Below are positions 9,309 through 18,609 of a DNA stretch of 64,000 bases, piece after piece. Each line of letters begins with the position of its first letter. Position 1 is the first letter of the stretch. The stretch spans positions 436,501 through 500,500 of the forward strand of contig NZ_KI912577.1 of assembly GCF_000519085.1 (NCBI RefSeq), in the 5' to 3' direction. The notes below the pieces were generated by a model. It had not been told where the DNA came from. It saw only the letters and a program-made list of their open reading frames with translations, and did not search any database. Position numbers and translations under genes: made by a program. Origin of the DNA: Methylobacterium sp. 10 (GTDB taxonomy: Bacteria > Pseudomonadota > Alphaproteobacteria > Rhizobiales > Beijerinckiaceae).

Positions 9309-10631
9309 CTAGAAACTCTCCCGCAACCAGCGGTACACGCGGGGGATGTAGCCGTCGGTTCCGGTGCCCGCGAAGGCGCCCTGCCCCCGCGGCTCGAAAT
9401 GCTCCGCATGCGCCACCTGCGGGTAGACCAGCAGGCCCACCGCGGCGGAGAAGGCGGGTCCCTTGGCGGCCTCCGGCAGGCCGCGGATGCCCAGCGGCCG
9501 GCCGATCCGCACCTGGCCCTGCATCACCCGGCGGGCGACCTCGGGCAGACCGACGAGCTGGCTCGCGCCCCCCGTCAGCACCACCCGGCGGCCGGCCTGG
9601 GCGGCGAAGCCCGCGTTGCGCAGACGATCGCGAACGAGTTCGACGATCTCCTCCACCCGCGGCTTGATGATCCGCACGAGCTGCGAGCGCGGCACGTGGG
9701 TGGGGGCGTCGCCCTCGTCCTCGCCGACCCCGTGGACCGCGATCATGTCGCGCTCGTCGGAGGCGGTGGAGATCGCCGAACCGTAGAGGGTCTTGAGACG
9801 CTCGGCCGCCACCACCCGGGTGGAGAGGCCGCGGGCGATGTCCATGGTGACGTGGTGGCCGCCTACCGCCAGGGCGTCCACGTGGACGAGGTGCCCGCCC
9901 TCGAACACGCCGAAGCTGGTGGTGCCGCCGCCCATGTCGACGACGCAGACGCCCATCTCGGCCTCGTCGTCCACCAGGGCGGAGAGCCCGGCGGCATAGG
10001 GGGTGGCGATCACCGCCTCGACGCCGAGATGGCAATGTTCCACCGCGAGCATCAGGTTGCGGGCGGCGGCGGCCTCCGCCGTGACCACGTGGAGATCGAC
10101 GCCGAGGGACTGGCCGATCATCCCGGTGGGATCGATGACCGCGCCCTGCCCGTCGATGGCGTAGCCGGTGGGAAGGGCGTGGAGCACGGTGCGGCCGGGG
10201 CTGACGCCATGGGCGCTCGCCGTCTCCAGGGCGCGTTCCACGTCGGCACCCATGACGGTGCCGGAGCGGACGCCGACCTGCGCCTCGAAATGCTGCGAGC
10301 CGAGGCGGCCGCCGGAGATGTTGACGATGACCGACTGGACCTCGACCTTGGCCATCCGCTCGGCGGCGTGGACCGCCTGGCGGATCGCGCCCTCGGCGGC
10401 TTCGAGATCGACGATGGCACCGCCCTTGAGGCCGTGCGAGCGCTGATGCCCGATGCCGATGATGCGGGCGAAATGGGTCCGTCCGCGCAGGGTGGTGAGG
10501 GCCTCGGCCGGCTGGAGCTCGGCGATGAGGCAGACGACCTTGCTCGTGCCGATATCGAGCACCGAGAGGATGGTGCTCCGGCGCGCGGAGAGCGGTTTCA
10601 TACGCGGCGTGAGGCCGTGTTGCGCGTGCAT
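9309..10631 (-). CDS. ftsA: Cell division protein FtsA
   Basis: FtsA is the actin-like protein that tethers FtsZ filaments to the membrane. The 440-residue product contains the actin-fold phosphate loop VLDIGTSKVVCLIAEL near residue 25, the 1C domain, a second phosphate loop VVDMGGGTTSFGVF, the adenosine motif VVLTGGASQLVG, and a C-terminal amphipathic membrane-targeting helix (RVYRWLRESF). The ATG at 10631 is used; a later ATG at residue 11 lacks a good ribosome site. It lies between ftsQ and ftsZ in the standard order. Confidence 0.97.
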   Translation of the reverse strand: MHAQHGLTPRMKPLSARRSTILSVLDIGTSKVVCLIAELQPAEALTTLRGRTHFARIIGIGHQRSHGLKGGAIVDLEAAEGAIRQAVHAAERMAKVEVQSVIVNISGGRLGSQHFEAQVGVRSGTVMGADVERALETASAHGVSPGRTVLHALPTGYAIDGQGAVIDPTGMIGQSLGVDLHVVTAEAAAARNLMLAVEHCHLGVEAVIATPYAAGLSALVDDEAEMGVCVVDMGGGTTSFGVFEGGHLVHVDALAVGGHHVTMDIARGLSTRVVAAERLKTLYGSAISTASDERDMIAVHGVGEDEGDAPTHVPRSQLVRIIKPRVEEIVELVRDRLRNAGFAAQAGRRVVLTGGASQLVGLPEVARRVMQGQVRIGRPLGIRGLPEAAKGPAFSAAVGLLVYPQVAHAEHFEPRGQGAFAGTGTDGYIPRVYRWLRESF

Positions 10632-10703
10632 CGGATTACCGGGCGAAGGAGGCGGGAAGGGCGGGCTGGCGGGACGCGAGAGGCGCCGGACGGATCGTAC
10701 GGC

Positions 10704-11678
10704 TCATGTCTCGGTCCCCTTGCCCTTCGGCTTCTTCTTCTGGGATTCGGCGCGCGTGGCGGCCGCCTCCTCCGTGAGCCGCACCACCACCCGGTCGGGC
10801 AGCCGCAGGTCCACGGCGATGATGTCCTTCTCGAGGATGCGGCTGTCGCGCTCGAGCTTGACGAGGCGGGCCAGGGCCTCGGCGGCCCCGGTCTCCGGCA
10901 GGCGGATGTCGACGCCGTCGAGCTTCAGGGTCCAGCGCCGGCCGGACACGTAGGTGCCGGCCTTGACCCGCTCGCCGAGTTCGCCCGCCGCCTCGATGAG
11001 GGCGAGGTAATCCTTGAGGCGCTCGTTGGCCTCTTCGCCCACCACGAGGGGGAGCGCGGCGTAGCGGTCGTCGCGCATCTCGTCGATGACGGTGCCGTCG
11101 GCGGCGATGACCGAGATCTCGCCGTTGCGCTGCCACAGGGCGGCGGGCTCGCGCTCGACCTGGCTGATGACGATCTCGTTCGGATAGACCTTGCGCACCG
11201 AGACGCTGGCGATCAGCGGCACGTCGAGGAGGCGCTGACGCGCTTCGGCGACGTCGAGGAAGACCACGGAGGAGTGGCCGTCGATGCCGGCCGCCTGCAG
11301 CACTTCCCGCTCGTAGAGACGGGCGATGCCGGAAATGGTGACGCGCTCGACGCCGAAACCGGCCAGCCGGGCCAGGACGTCCGAGACGTGCCCGTTCTCG
11401 AGCACGAAGCGGTCGTAGCGGCCGCTGGCGACGAAGCCGGTCACCGACAGGGCGGCGAAGGTCACCGCGAGGGTCAGCGTGCCCGCATGACGGGGGATGC
11501 GCCGCTCGATCGGCTGCCCGAGCCGCGAACGGCGCGAGCGCATGAAGGGGCGCACCAGTCGCGGCAGGCGCGCCGCCAGACCGGCGACGAGCGAGCCCGA
11601 TCCGGGCGCAGGGGGTCCGTCGACGCCGGCCTGTTCGGCGGCGTTCAACGACCCAGAGTAGCGTCCTCCACCATCCAT
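10704..11678 (-). CDS. ftsQ: Cell division protein FtsQ
   Basis: FtsQ is a bitopic divisome protein that links early and late division proteins. The 324-residue product has a cytoplasmic Arg-rich N-terminus, one membrane helix near residues 65-85 (TLAVTFAALSVTGFVASG), then a POTRA domain starting at VERVTISGIARLYEREVLQAAGI and a beta domain with VREVEREPAALW-like strands. The start overlaps the 3' end of ddl by 34 bp, indicating translational coupling. Low sequence conservation is normal for FtsQ; position between ddl and ftsA supports it strongly. Confidence 0.93.
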   Translation of the reverse strand: MDGGGRYSGSLNAAEQAGVDGPPAPGSGSLVAGLAARLPRLVRPFMRSRRSRLGQPIERRIPRHAGTLTLAVTFAALSVTGFVASGRYDRFVLENGHVSDVLARLAGFGVERVTISGIARLYEREVLQAAGIDGHSSVVFLDVAEARQRLLDVPLIASVSVRKVYPNEIVISQVEREPAALWQRNGEISVIAADGTVIDEMRDDRYAALPLVVGEEANERLKDYLALIEAAGELGERVKAGTYVSGRRWTLKLDGVDIRLPETGAAEALARLVKLERDSRILEKDIIAVDLRLPDRVVVRLTEEAAATRAESQKKKPKGKGTET

Positions 11679-12568
11679 CGGACGAGCTCACCGAAACTCA
11701 AGCCAGCGTAGGCTGCGATCTCCGGCACAAGGCTCGTCTTGGTCATCCCGGGCTGCGTGTTGACCTCCAGGACGACGAGGGCACCGGTTCCACCCGGTGT
11801 GTCGTCGTAACGAAGGTCCGCACGGCTGATGCCCCGGCATCCAAGTGCTTGATGCGCCGTTAACGACAACTCTTGGACACGCTGGTAAATTTTTGGTTTA
11901 ATTTCTGCCGGGAGGACGTGGATCGACCCCCCCTCGGCGTACTTCGCATCGAAGTCGTACCACTCCCCCGAAGCGGGCTTGATCTCGATCACCCCGAGGG
12001 CCTTGTCCCCCATCACCGCGCAGGTGAGCTCGCGGCCAGCAACGTAAGTCTCCGCAAGGACTTGCTCGCCGTAGACCCACTCGTCCGATGCGAGAATCTG
12101 GGGTGGGTGGGAGCGCCCGTCCCGCACGATGATGACACCCATGGAGGAGCCTTCGGCGATGGGTTTGATCACGTAGGGCGGAGTTAACGGGTGTGCCTTC
12201 GCGGCATCATGACGGTTAACGACACACCCTTCCGGAACGCTCACCCCGGCGGCCTTCATGATCGTTTTGGCACGTTCCTTATGCATCGCCAGGGCCGAGG
12301 CCAGGACGCCCGAATGGGTGTAGGGGATGCGCAGGATCTCCAGCAGCCCCTGAATCGTGCCGTCCTCGCCGGCCGGGCCGTGCAGGGCGTTGAGGGCCAC
12401 GTCGGGACGCAGCTCCGTGAGCACGGTGGCGATGTCCGGCCCGACATCCACCTGCGTGACGCGGAACCCCTCCCCTTCGAGGGCGTCCGCGCAGGCGCGG
12501 CCCGAGTTCAGGGAGACCTGACGCTCGGAGGACCATCCGCCCATGAGGACGGCGACGTGCTGGGACAT
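11645..12568 (-). CDS. ddl: D-alanine--D-alanine ligase
   Basis: This ATP-grasp enzyme joins two D-alanines for the peptidoglycan stem peptide. The 307-residue form starts MSQHVAVLMGGWSSERQVSL, matching the DdlB N-terminus with its GG-x-S-x-E-R substrate loop. Other motifs are NALHGPAGEDGTIQG, YVIKPIAEGSSMGV and LEVNTQPGMT. The ATG at 12568 has AAGGAA upstream; the open frame extends to 12613 but adds residues not seen in the family. It overlaps ftsQ and follows murB by 114 bp. Confidence 0.96.
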   Translation of the reverse strand: MSQHVAVLMGGWSSERQVSLNSGRACADALEGEGFRVTQVDVGPDIATVLTELRPDVALNALHGPAGEDGTIQGLLEILRIPYTHSGVLASALAMHKERAKTIMKAAGVSVPEGCVVNRHDAAKAHPLTPPYVIKPIAEGSSMGVIIVRDGRSHPPQILASDEWVYGEQVLAETYVAGRELTCAVMGDKALGVIEIKPASGEWYDFDAKYAEGGSIHVLPAEIKPKIYQRVQELSLTAHQALGCRGISRADLRYDDTPGGTGALVVLEVNTQPGMTKTSLVPEIAAYAGLSFGELVRWMVEDATLGR

Positions 12569-12682
12569 TTCCGGTTCCTTCCGATGTCGTGCCGCCGGCC
12601 ATGGCCGGAGCACGGTCGTGCTAGAATCCGCCCGGTGGCATCAGCCGCCGTTCCGAGCGTCGCAATCGATTCGGGGTCGCCC

Positions 12683-13618
12683 TTATCCGCGCTCGGATGC
12701 CGGGACGCCGATCCGCTTGATCTCCCAATGCAGCTCGACGCCGGACGTCTCGCGCACCCGGCGGCGGACCTCCTCGCCAAGCCCCTCGATATCGGCGGCG
12801 GTGGCGCCGGCGCGGTTGATCAGGAAGTTGCAGTGCATCTCCGAGACCTGGGCGCCGCCCATCGTCAGCCCACGGCAGCCGGCGGCGTCCACGAGCTGCC
12901 ACGCCTTGCCGCCCGGCGGGTTCTTGAAGGTCGAGCCGCCGGTGCGCTCGCGAATCGGCTGGGCCGCCTCGCGGGCGGCGGTGACGCGGTCCATTTCCGC
13001 TTCGATGTCCTGCCGGTCGCCGGGACGGCCCCGGAACAGCGCGCTCGTGAAGACCACGTCCTCGGGCGCCTCGCTGTGGCGGTAGGTGAAACCCATCTCG
13101 GCATGGGTGAAACGGCGCAGCGCCCCCGTGCGGTCGATGCCCCGCGCCTCCACCAGCACGTCGGTGGTCTCCCCGCCATGGGCGCCGGCATTCATGCGGA
13201 GCGCGCCGCCGATGGAGCCGGGAATGCCCCGGAAGAAGGCCAATCCGTCGAGGGACGCCTCGGCCGCCGCCTTGGCGAGGCGCATGTCGGGCACGGCGGT
13301 CCCGGCGCGCAGGGTCTCGCCGTCGATCTCAACGGAACCGAAGGCCTTGCCGCCGAGCCGGATGGTGATGCCGGGAATGCCGCCGTCGCGGACGATGAGG
13401 TTCGAGCCGAGGCCGATCACGGTCACCGGAAGCTCGGGGTCGAGGGCGCCAAGGAGATGCGCCAGATCCTCCTCGTCGGCCGGCGTGAACAGCACCTGCG
13501 CCGGACCGCCGACGCGGAACCAGGTGAGGTCGGCGAGCGACGGATTCGCCAGGAGCCGCCCGCGCAAAGCGGGAGCGGCGGCGCGGATGGCGGGAGTGAT
13601 GTCGGGAAAGGCGGTCAT
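12683..13618 (-). CDS. murB: UDP-N-acetylenolpyruvoylglucosamine reductase MurB
   Basis: MurB is the FAD enzyme that reduces UDP-GlcNAc-enolpyruvate to UDP-MurNAc. The 311-residue protein has the FAD-binding motif [13 protein letters not shown] and [14 protein letters not shown], then [26 protein letters not shown], and a C-terminal [20 protein letters not shown] segment with the catalytic Ser. It is a type II (short) MurB. Its 5' neighbour is not murC directly: a toxin-antitoxin pair on the plus strand starts 62 bp upstream, so murB probably needs its own promoter. Confidence 0.96.
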   Translation of the reverse strand: MTAFPDITPAIRAAAPALRGRLLANPSLADLTWFRVGGPAQVLFTPADEEDLAHLLGALDPELPVTVIGLGSNLIVRDGGIPGITIRLGGKAFGSVEIDGETLRAGTAVPDMRLAKAAAEASLDGLAFFRGIPGSIGGALRMNAGAHGGETTDVLVEARGIDRTGALRRFTHAEMGFTYRHSEAPEDVVFTSALFRGRPGDRQDIEAEMDRVTAAREAAQPIRERTGGSTFKNPPGGKAWQLVDAAGCRGLTMGGAQVSEMHCNFLINRAGATAADIEGLGEEVRRRVRETSGVELHWEIKRIGVPASERG

Positions 13619-13654
13619 CGAATCTCTTGCCTTCCGGCGTATTCAACGGAAAGT

Positions 13655-13671
13655 TGTCGGCGTCCGCGACA
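13655..13671. promoter_or_regulatory. Dyad upstream of the toxin gene, candidate autoregulatory operator
   Basis: An imperfect palindrome with arms TGTCG and CGACA and partly symmetric centre lies 9 bp before the toxin ATG, within the 62-bp gap between divergent murB and the toxin gene. Toxin-antitoxin pairs usually repress themselves at such dyads. Because the gap also carries the murB promoter region, repression could affect murB. This is inference from symmetry alone. Confidence 0.35.
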
Positions 13672-13680
13672 GGCGGTGGC

Positions 13681-13935
13681 ATGGGCCGTACGATCGTCTA
13701 CACCCGTCCCGCGGCTCGGGCGCTCGCCCGTATGCCGGCCAACACCGAAGCGCTGATACGCGAGAAACTGAGAACGCTCGCCGACGACCCCGCGGCTCTG
13801 CCCAATAACATCAAGGCCCTGAAAGGGGCCGAGGGCTTTCGCCTGCGGATCGGTGATTGGCGCGTGATCTTCACGATCGAGCCGGATCGGGTCATTGTGC
13901 ATGCCGTCGGTCCCCGCGGCTCGATCTACGGGTAG
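13681..13935 (+). CDS. RelE/ParE-superfamily toxin
   Basis: The 84-residue protein has the compact RelE-like fold signature: helical N-half, then KALKGAEGFRLRIGDWRVIF and a final strand VHAVGPRGSIYG. Members usually cleave mRNA at the ribosome or, in the ParE branch, inhibit gyrase. The catalytic Arg/Lys pattern cannot decide which. The ATG at 13681 is preceded by AGGCGG. It is followed 11 bp later by an XRE antitoxin gene, giving the toxin-first order seen in HigBA-like pairs. The pair is inserted between murB and murC on the opposite strand. Confidence 0.85.
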   Translation: MGRTIVYTRPAARALARMPANTEALIREKLRTLADDPAALPNNIKALKGAEGFRLRIGDWRVIFTIEPDRVIVHAVGPRGSIYG

Positions 13936-13946
13936 GATCCAGCATC

Positions 13947-14336
13947 ATGACCATCGTGCGCACGCAGACGCCGTCCGGCGAATCCATCGTCATCATGCCC
14001 GAGGCCGAGTTCGAACGGCTGGCCGCTTTGGCCGAGGATGCGTCGGACCTGCAGACCTTGGTCACATCGCAGGCCCGGCTCGCTTCCGGCGAGGACGAGA
14101 TGCTCAGTGAAGCCGATCTCGATGCGTTGCGCCGGGCGCCGTCTCCGCTCGCCTTCTGGCGCGTCCGACGTGGCCTGTCGGCGGCCGAGCTGGCGGCCAG
14201 CAGCGGCATTTCATACGCGGATCTGACGGCCACCGAAGACGGGACCAAGATGAGCGACATGGTCGTCTTTCGGGCACTGGCCGACGCGCTCGGCGTCGAC
14301 GTGGAAGACCTCGTCCCGGCCGCGCCGGTGATCTGA
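13947..14336 (+). CDS. XRE-family antitoxin partner
   Basis: This 129-residue acidic protein has an N-terminal region (1-75) with a PEAEFERLAALAEDASD segment that probably binds the toxin, and a C-terminal helix-turn-helix (about 80-125), FWRVRRGLSAAELAASSG through LADALGVDVEDLVP. It begins 11 bp after the toxin gene and would neutralise it and repress the pair. Its stop lies only 7 bp from the end of murC, which runs the opposite way, so the two genes converge with almost no terminator space. Confidence 0.82.
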   Translation: MTIVRTQTPSGESIVIMPEAEFERLAALAEDASDLQTLVTSQARLASGEDEMLSEADLDALRRAPSPLAFWRVRRGLSAAELAASSGISYADLTATEDGTKMSDMVVFRALADALGVDVEDLVPAAPVI

Positions 14337-14343
14337 GCGGGGC

Positions 14344-15750
14344 TCACCCCTGCAGCGCCGCCAATTCGCCCGGCAGGGCATAGGCCCATTGCGTGATGTT
14401 GCCGGCGCCCAGGCAGACGACGTAGTCGCCGGGTTTCGCCCGCGTCGCCACGAGGCCGGCGAGGTCCTCGGTGCGATCGAGGGCGATGGCGTCGCGGTGG
14501 CCGCGCGACTTCAGGCCAGAGACGAGGCCATCGCGGTCCATGCCCTCGATGGGCGCCTCGCCCGCCGCGTAGACGGGGGCGACGATGACCGTGTCGGCAT
14601 CGTTGAAGCAGGTGCAGAAATCGTCGAACAGCGAGGCGAGCCGGGTGTAGCGATGCGGCTGGACGATGGCGACGACGTTGCCCTCGGTGGAGGCGCGGGC
14701 GGCCTTCAGCACCGCCTTGATCTCCACCGGATGGTGTCCGTAATCGTCGAAGATCAGAGCGCCGTTCCATTCGCCGGTCTTGGTGAAGCGGCGCTTGACG
14801 CCGCCGAACCCGGCCAGCGCCTTGCGGATCGCCTCGGGCTCGACGCCGAGTTCGTGCGCGACGGCGAGGGCCGCGGTGGCGTTGAGCGCGTTGTGCTTGC
14901 CCGGCATGGGGAGGACGAGATCCTCCATCTCCATGCGGAAGCCGGGGCGACGGTCGCGGATCATGACGCGGAAGCGGCTCTGGCCGCCGCGCAGGTCCAC
15001 GTCGATGAGGCGGACATCGGCCTGCGGGTTCTCGCCGTAGGTGATGATGCGGCGATCCTCGATATGGCCGACGAGGTCCTGCACCACCGGATGGTCGATG
15101 CACATCACGGCAAAGCCGTAGAACGGGATGTTGTCGATGAAGCGCCGGAACGCATCCTTCACCGCCTCGAACGAGCCGAAATGATCGAGATGCTCGGGAT
15201 CGATGTTGGTGACGATGGCGACATCGGCGGGCAGCTTCAGGAAGGTGCCGTCGGATTCGTCGGCCTCCACCACCATCCACTCGCCCTCGCCCATACGGGC
15301 ATTGGTGCCGTAGGCGTTGATGATGCCGCCGTTGATGACGGTGGGGTCCATGTTGCCGGCGTCGAGCAGGGTCGCCACCAGGGAGGTGGTGGTAGTCTTG
15401 CCATGCGTGCCCGCAATGGCGACGCAGGACTTGAAGCGCATCAGTTCGGCCAGCATCTCGGCCCGGCGCACCACCGGCAGGCGGCGCTCGCGGGCGGCGA
15501 TGAGTTCGGGGTTGTCGCGGCGGATCGCGGTGGAGACCACCACGAGGGCGGCCTCCTCCACGTTCTGCGCGGCATGGCCGATGAAGGTCTTCATGCCCTT
15601 CTCGGCCAGCCGGCGGACGTTGGCGTTGTCGTTGGCGTCCGACCCCTGGACGGTATAGCCGAGGTTCGACATCACTTCGGCGATGCCGGACATGCCGATG
15701 CCGCCGATGCCGATGAAATGGATGGGACCGAGCTTGTCGGGCAGCTTCAT
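14344..15750 (-). CDS. murC: UDP-N-acetylmuramate--L-alanine ligase MurC
   Basis: MurC adds L-alanine to UDP-MurNAc in the cytoplasm. The 468-residue form starting at 15750 begins [20 protein letters not shown], the Rossmann motif of the family. It shows the ATP loop [17 protein letters not shown], a [13 protein letters not shown] motif, and [25 protein letters not shown] in the central and C-terminal domains. An upstream frame to 15858 is Ser/Arg-rich and not homologous. It lies 55 bp after murG and its end abuts the antitoxin gene. Confidence 0.97.
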   Translation of the reverse strand: MKLPDKLGPIHFIGIGGIGMSGIAEVMSNLGYTVQGSDANDNANVRRLAEKGMKTFIGHAAQNVEEAALVVVSTAIRRDNPELIAARERRLPVVRRAEMLAELMRFKSCVAIAGTHGKTTTTSLVATLLDAGNMDPTVINGGIINAYGTNARMGEGEWMVVEADESDGTFLKLPADVAIVTNIDPEHLDHFGSFEAVKDAFRRFIDNIPFYGFAVMCIDHPVVQDLVGHIEDRRIITYGENPQADVRLIDVDLRGGQSRFRVMIRDRRPGFRMEMEDLVLPMPGKHNALNATAALAVAHELGVEPEAIRKALAGFGGVKRRFTKTGEWNGALIFDDYGHHPVEIKAVLKAARASTEGNVVAIVQPHRYTRLASLFDDFCTCFNDADTVIVAPVYAAGEAPIEGMDRDGLVSGLKSRGHRDAIALDRTEDLAGLVATRAKPGDYVVCLGAGNITQWAYALPGELAALQG

Positions 15751-15805
15751 GGTGTGAACCAGTCTCGTCGTGTCGCGGAGCGCGTGGGGGCGCCCCGGCT
15801 CGGAA

Positions 15806-16915
15806 TCAGGTGCGGGCTGCCGTCTGGAGGACGACATCGGCCAACCGCTCGGCGGCATCGTGGATGCCCGCGCTTTTGGCGGCTGCGGCCGCCGCGGTCA
15901 ATTTTGCCGGATGGGTGAAGAGGTCGAGGAGCTCGGCCGTGAGGCGGTCTGGGGTGAAGGCGCTCTGCTGGATGGCGAGCGCCGCGCCGATGCTCCCGAG
16001 GGTCGCGGCGTTGGCGGCCTGGTCCTGGTCGAGGGCACCGGGCAACGGCACCAGGATCGACGGCCGCCCCATGGCGGCGAGCTCCGACACGGTGGAGGCG
16101 CCCGAGCGCCCGATCACGAGGTGGCTGCGCGCCATGCGGGCGGGCAGGTCCTTGAAGAACGGCGCCGTCTCGAGCCCTGCGAGGCCGAGGGAGAGGTAGA
16201 GGTTCTGGACTTCGGTGAGGTCTTCCGCCCGCACCTGCTGCACCAGCGTCAGCCGGGCGCGGAGGTCGGCGGGCAGCTGCGCGATGGCTTTCGGCACCAC
16301 CTGCCCCATCACCGCCGCGCCCTGGCTGCCGCCGAAGACGAGGAGATGCAGGCCGTCGGACTCGCCGAGCGGCGGATAGGGGCTCTCGGCCGCCGCGAGG
16401 ACGGCGGGACGCAGGGGGTTGCCGGTATGGGTGCGCGGTGCCAGCGCCTTCACGGGGATGCCGCGCACTTGCCGGAAGCCGGTGGCGATGGCCCGGGCGC
16501 CGCGCGCGAGGAAGGCATTGGCGCGGCCCATCACCGCGTTCTGCTCGTGCAGGATCGTCGGCACGCGCAGGATCTGCCCGGCGAGAACCGGCGGCACGGT
16601 GGGGTAACCGCCAAAGCCGACGATGGCCGCCGGGTCGATGCGCCTGATTTCCCTGGCCGCCACGCCGAAGCCGCGCCCGAGGGTGAGGAGCGCGCCCGCC
16701 CGCTTGACGATGGAGCGGCCCGACGGCGTCGCCGAGGCGATGGTGACGATCTCCGAGGCCGGGAACTCGCCGGCGATGGAATCGACGCGGGCGTCGGTGG
16801 CCAGCACCACGCGGATTCCGCGCGCCCGCAGGGCATGAGCGAGGCTCTCGGCCGGGAAGAGGTGCCCGCCCGTGCCGCCGGCACAGAGCAGGATGGTGGC
16901 TGTCCGCACGGTCAC
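15806..16915 (-). CDS. murG: UDP-GlcNAc--undecaprenyl-PP-MurNAc-pentapeptide GlcNAc transferase MurG
   Basis: MurG converts lipid I to lipid II on the inner face of the membrane. The 369-residue protein has the N-terminal G-loop [30 protein letters not shown], the second G-loop [15 protein letters not shown], and the UDP-sugar motif [21 protein letters not shown] with the family [10 protein letters not shown]. Its start overlaps the ftsW stop by 4 bp (ATGA), typical of translational coupling. Confidence 0.97.
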   Translation of the reverse strand: MTVRTATILLCAGGTGGHLFPAESLAHALRARGIRVVLATDARVDSIAGEFPASEIVTIASATPSGRSIVKRAGALLTLGRGFGVAAREIRRIDPAAIVGFGGYPTVPPVLAGQILRVPTILHEQNAVMGRANAFLARGARAIATGFRQVRGIPVKALAPRTHTGNPLRPAVLAAAESPYPPLGESDGLHLLVFGGSQGAAVMGQVVPKAIAQLPADLRARLTLVQQVRAEDLTEVQNLYLSLGLAGLETAPFFKDLPARMARSHLVIGRSGASTVSELAAMGRPSILVPLPGALDQDQAANAATLGSIGAALAIQQSAFTPDRLTAELLDLFTHPAKLTAAAAAAKSAGIHDAAERLADVVLQTAART

Positions 16916-18078
16916 CGCATCACTCCGGCGACGGTGGCGGGCGCGGTGCCCGGGGGCTTCTGGCTCAGGGTCGACATGCGCGGCCGCTTGCGGGTGAGCG
17001 CCACGAGGAAGCCCATGCCGAGCGCGAGCGAGATCAGCGAGGATCCGCCATAGGAGACGAAGGGCAGGGTCATGCCCTTGGCCGGCATGAGCCGCACGTT
17101 CACCGCCATGTTGATGCAGGCCTGAAGGCCGAACAGGGTGGTGAGGCCGGTAATCGCCAGGCGGGTGAAGGTGTCATCGGTGCGCCGCGCCAGTTTCAGT
17201 CCGCGCATGACGATATAGGCGAAGAGGCAGACGAGGCCGAGGCAGACGAGGACGCCGAATTCCTCGCCGGTCACCGAGAAGATGAAGTCGGTATGGGCGT
17301 CGGGCAGGTGGCGCTTGGCCACGCCCTCCCCCGGGCCGGTGCCGAACCAGCCGCCGGAATTGAACGATTCGCGCGCCCAGTATTCCTGGAAGCTGTCGCC
17401 GGAATCCTTGTCGAGGAAGCGGGTGATGCGCTCGCGGACGTGGTGCAGGAACTGGTAGGCGACGCCGACGCCCAGGAGGCCCGCGACGCCGAGGCCCGCG
17501 ACCCAGAACCAGTGAAGGCCGGCCACGAAGAACAGCGCGCACCAGACGATGGTGATCAGCATGGTCTGGCCGAAATCCGGCTGCAGGATCAGCGGCACGA
17601 TGGTGACGGGCAGGAGCAGGATCGCCAGCAGGCCGCCGGGCATGTCGCGGCGCTGCGCCCCTTCCGAGAAGGCCCAGGCAGCCACGACCACGAAGGCGGG
17701 CTTCACGAATTCCGAGGGCTGCAGGCCGAAGGGGCCGAACTGGATCCAGCGATGCGCGCCCTTGATCTCGGGGCCGAACTTGCCGGCGAGGATGCAGAGG
17801 GTGACGCCGACGATCCAGGTGGCCAGAGCCACGCGCCGGATGTGGCGCAGGGATAGGAACGACACCGCGACGATGATCAGGATCGTCGGGGCGAGGTACA
17901 TCGCCTGCCGGTTGAGGAAGTGGAAGGTCGGCAGGCCGATCTTCTCGGCCACCGGCGGTCCGCCGCCCATGAGGAAGACGAGGCCGGCCACCATCAGGGC
18001 GGTGAGCCCGGCCAGCAGGCCGCGATCGACGGTCCACCACCAATCGGTCAGGGGCGTGCGTTCCGCGCGGGACATCAT
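16912..18078 (-). CDS. ftsW: Septal peptidoglycan polymerase FtsW (SEDS family)
   Basis: FtsW is the ten-helix SEDS glycosyltransferase that makes septal peptidoglycan with FtsI. The 388-residue form starting at the paired ATG ATG (18078) has WWWTVDRGLLAG before the first helix, the GAHRWIQFGPFGLQPSEFVKP loop, QPDFGQTMLI, and ARESFNSGGWFGTGPGEGVAKRHLPDAHTDFIFSV. GGAGAG lies upstream of the start. The open frame to 18195 adds an unrelated segment. It is the first gene of the cluster here: the murD/mraY genes that usually precede it are absent. Confidence 0.96.
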   Translation of the reverse strand: MMSRAERTPLTDWWWTVDRGLLAGLTALMVAGLVFLMGGGPPVAEKIGLPTFHFLNRQAMYLAPTILIIVAVSFLSLRHIRRVALATWIVGVTLCILAGKFGPEIKGAHRWIQFGPFGLQPSEFVKPAFVVVAAWAFSEGAQRRDMPGGLLAILLLPVTIVPLILQPDFGQTMLITIVWCALFFVAGLHWFWVAGLGVAGLLGVGVAYQFLHHVRERITRFLDKDSGDSFQEYWARESFNSGGWFGTGPGEGVAKRHLPDAHTDFIFSVTGEEFGVLVCLGLVCLFAYIVMRGLKLARRTDDTFTRLAITGLTTLFGLQACINMAVNVRLMPAKGMTLPFVSYGGSSLISLALGMGFLVALTRKRPRMSTLSQKPPGTAPATVAGVMR

Positions 18079-18262
18079 GGGATCGGCGCTCTCCGTGAGC
18101 CTTTCGGCGCCCGGAACGAGCAGCCGACAGCCGCCGGCAGCATCGGACCGGCTCGGATGCGATCCTGTGCCGGAATGGTAAACCAAGTCTTTCACGCAAG
18201 CCCGCGTCGGCCGTCTCGATCCGCGAGCGACCGTCGATCGGTGGGGCGCTGGACGCCTTGGC

Positions 18263-18484
18263 TCAGTGCCTCATGGACTTGAGGCCGCAGGTGGAGCCGT
18301 TGTCGCGATAGCCGGCGGGGCAGCGGCGGACGCAGGCGCCGGCCGCGAATTTCAGCGGCGGGCGGCAGGCGTTGCGCACGCTCCGCGGCCGGAATTCGTA
18401 ATCCTGCGCCGGGCCGGCCATCGCGGCATGGGGCAGGGACACCGCGAACAGGAGAGCGGTGGAGCAGGCAAGGCGCAGGATCAT
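18263..18484 (-). CDS. Small secreted four-cysteine protein, copy 1
   Basis: No named family is recognised. The 73-residue product has a signal peptide (MILRLACSTALLFAV..., cleavage after AMA) and a mature domain with motif C-RPPLKFAAGA-C-V-x2-C-PAGYRD-x-G-x2-C. Two close relatives follow on the same strand at 18610-18856 and 18899-19135, so this is the distal gene of a tandem family. The four cysteines suggest a periplasmic or secreted disulfide-stabilised mini-domain. The ATG at 18484 has GGAACC upstream; longer frames to 18856 actually run into the neighbouring damaged copy. Confidence 0.78.
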   Translation of the reverse strand: MILRLACSTALLFAVSLPHAAMAGPAQDYEFRPRSVRNACRPPLKFAAGACVRRCPAGYRDNGSTCGLKSMRH

Positions 18485-18520
18485 CGCTGGTTCCGATCGA
18501 GAAGGGTTGGGCGACTCGCC

Positions 18521-18548
18521 GATACCTTGGCGACGATACCTTGGCGAC
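18521..18548. repeat. Exact 14-bp tandem duplication upstream of copy 1
   Basis: The unit GATACCTTGGCGAC occurs twice without a spacer, 37-64 bp upstream of the copy 1 start. Like the 16-bp duplication in the neighbouring gene, it looks like a recent slippage or duplication event. Confidence 0.85.
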
Positions 18549-18609
18549 TCGGTCAAGATTATCCGCATGAGATGGCCGGGCGTGATCCGGGGCGGAGAAT
18601 CGCTCCCAT

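Noticed and set aside
9267..11711. An 814-codon plus-strand open frame across ftsA and ftsQ
   Set aside because: It is the mirror of the minus-strand ftsA and ftsQ genes, with a Gly/Asp/His/Arg-rich composition typical of antisense frames in GC-rich DNA and no domain.
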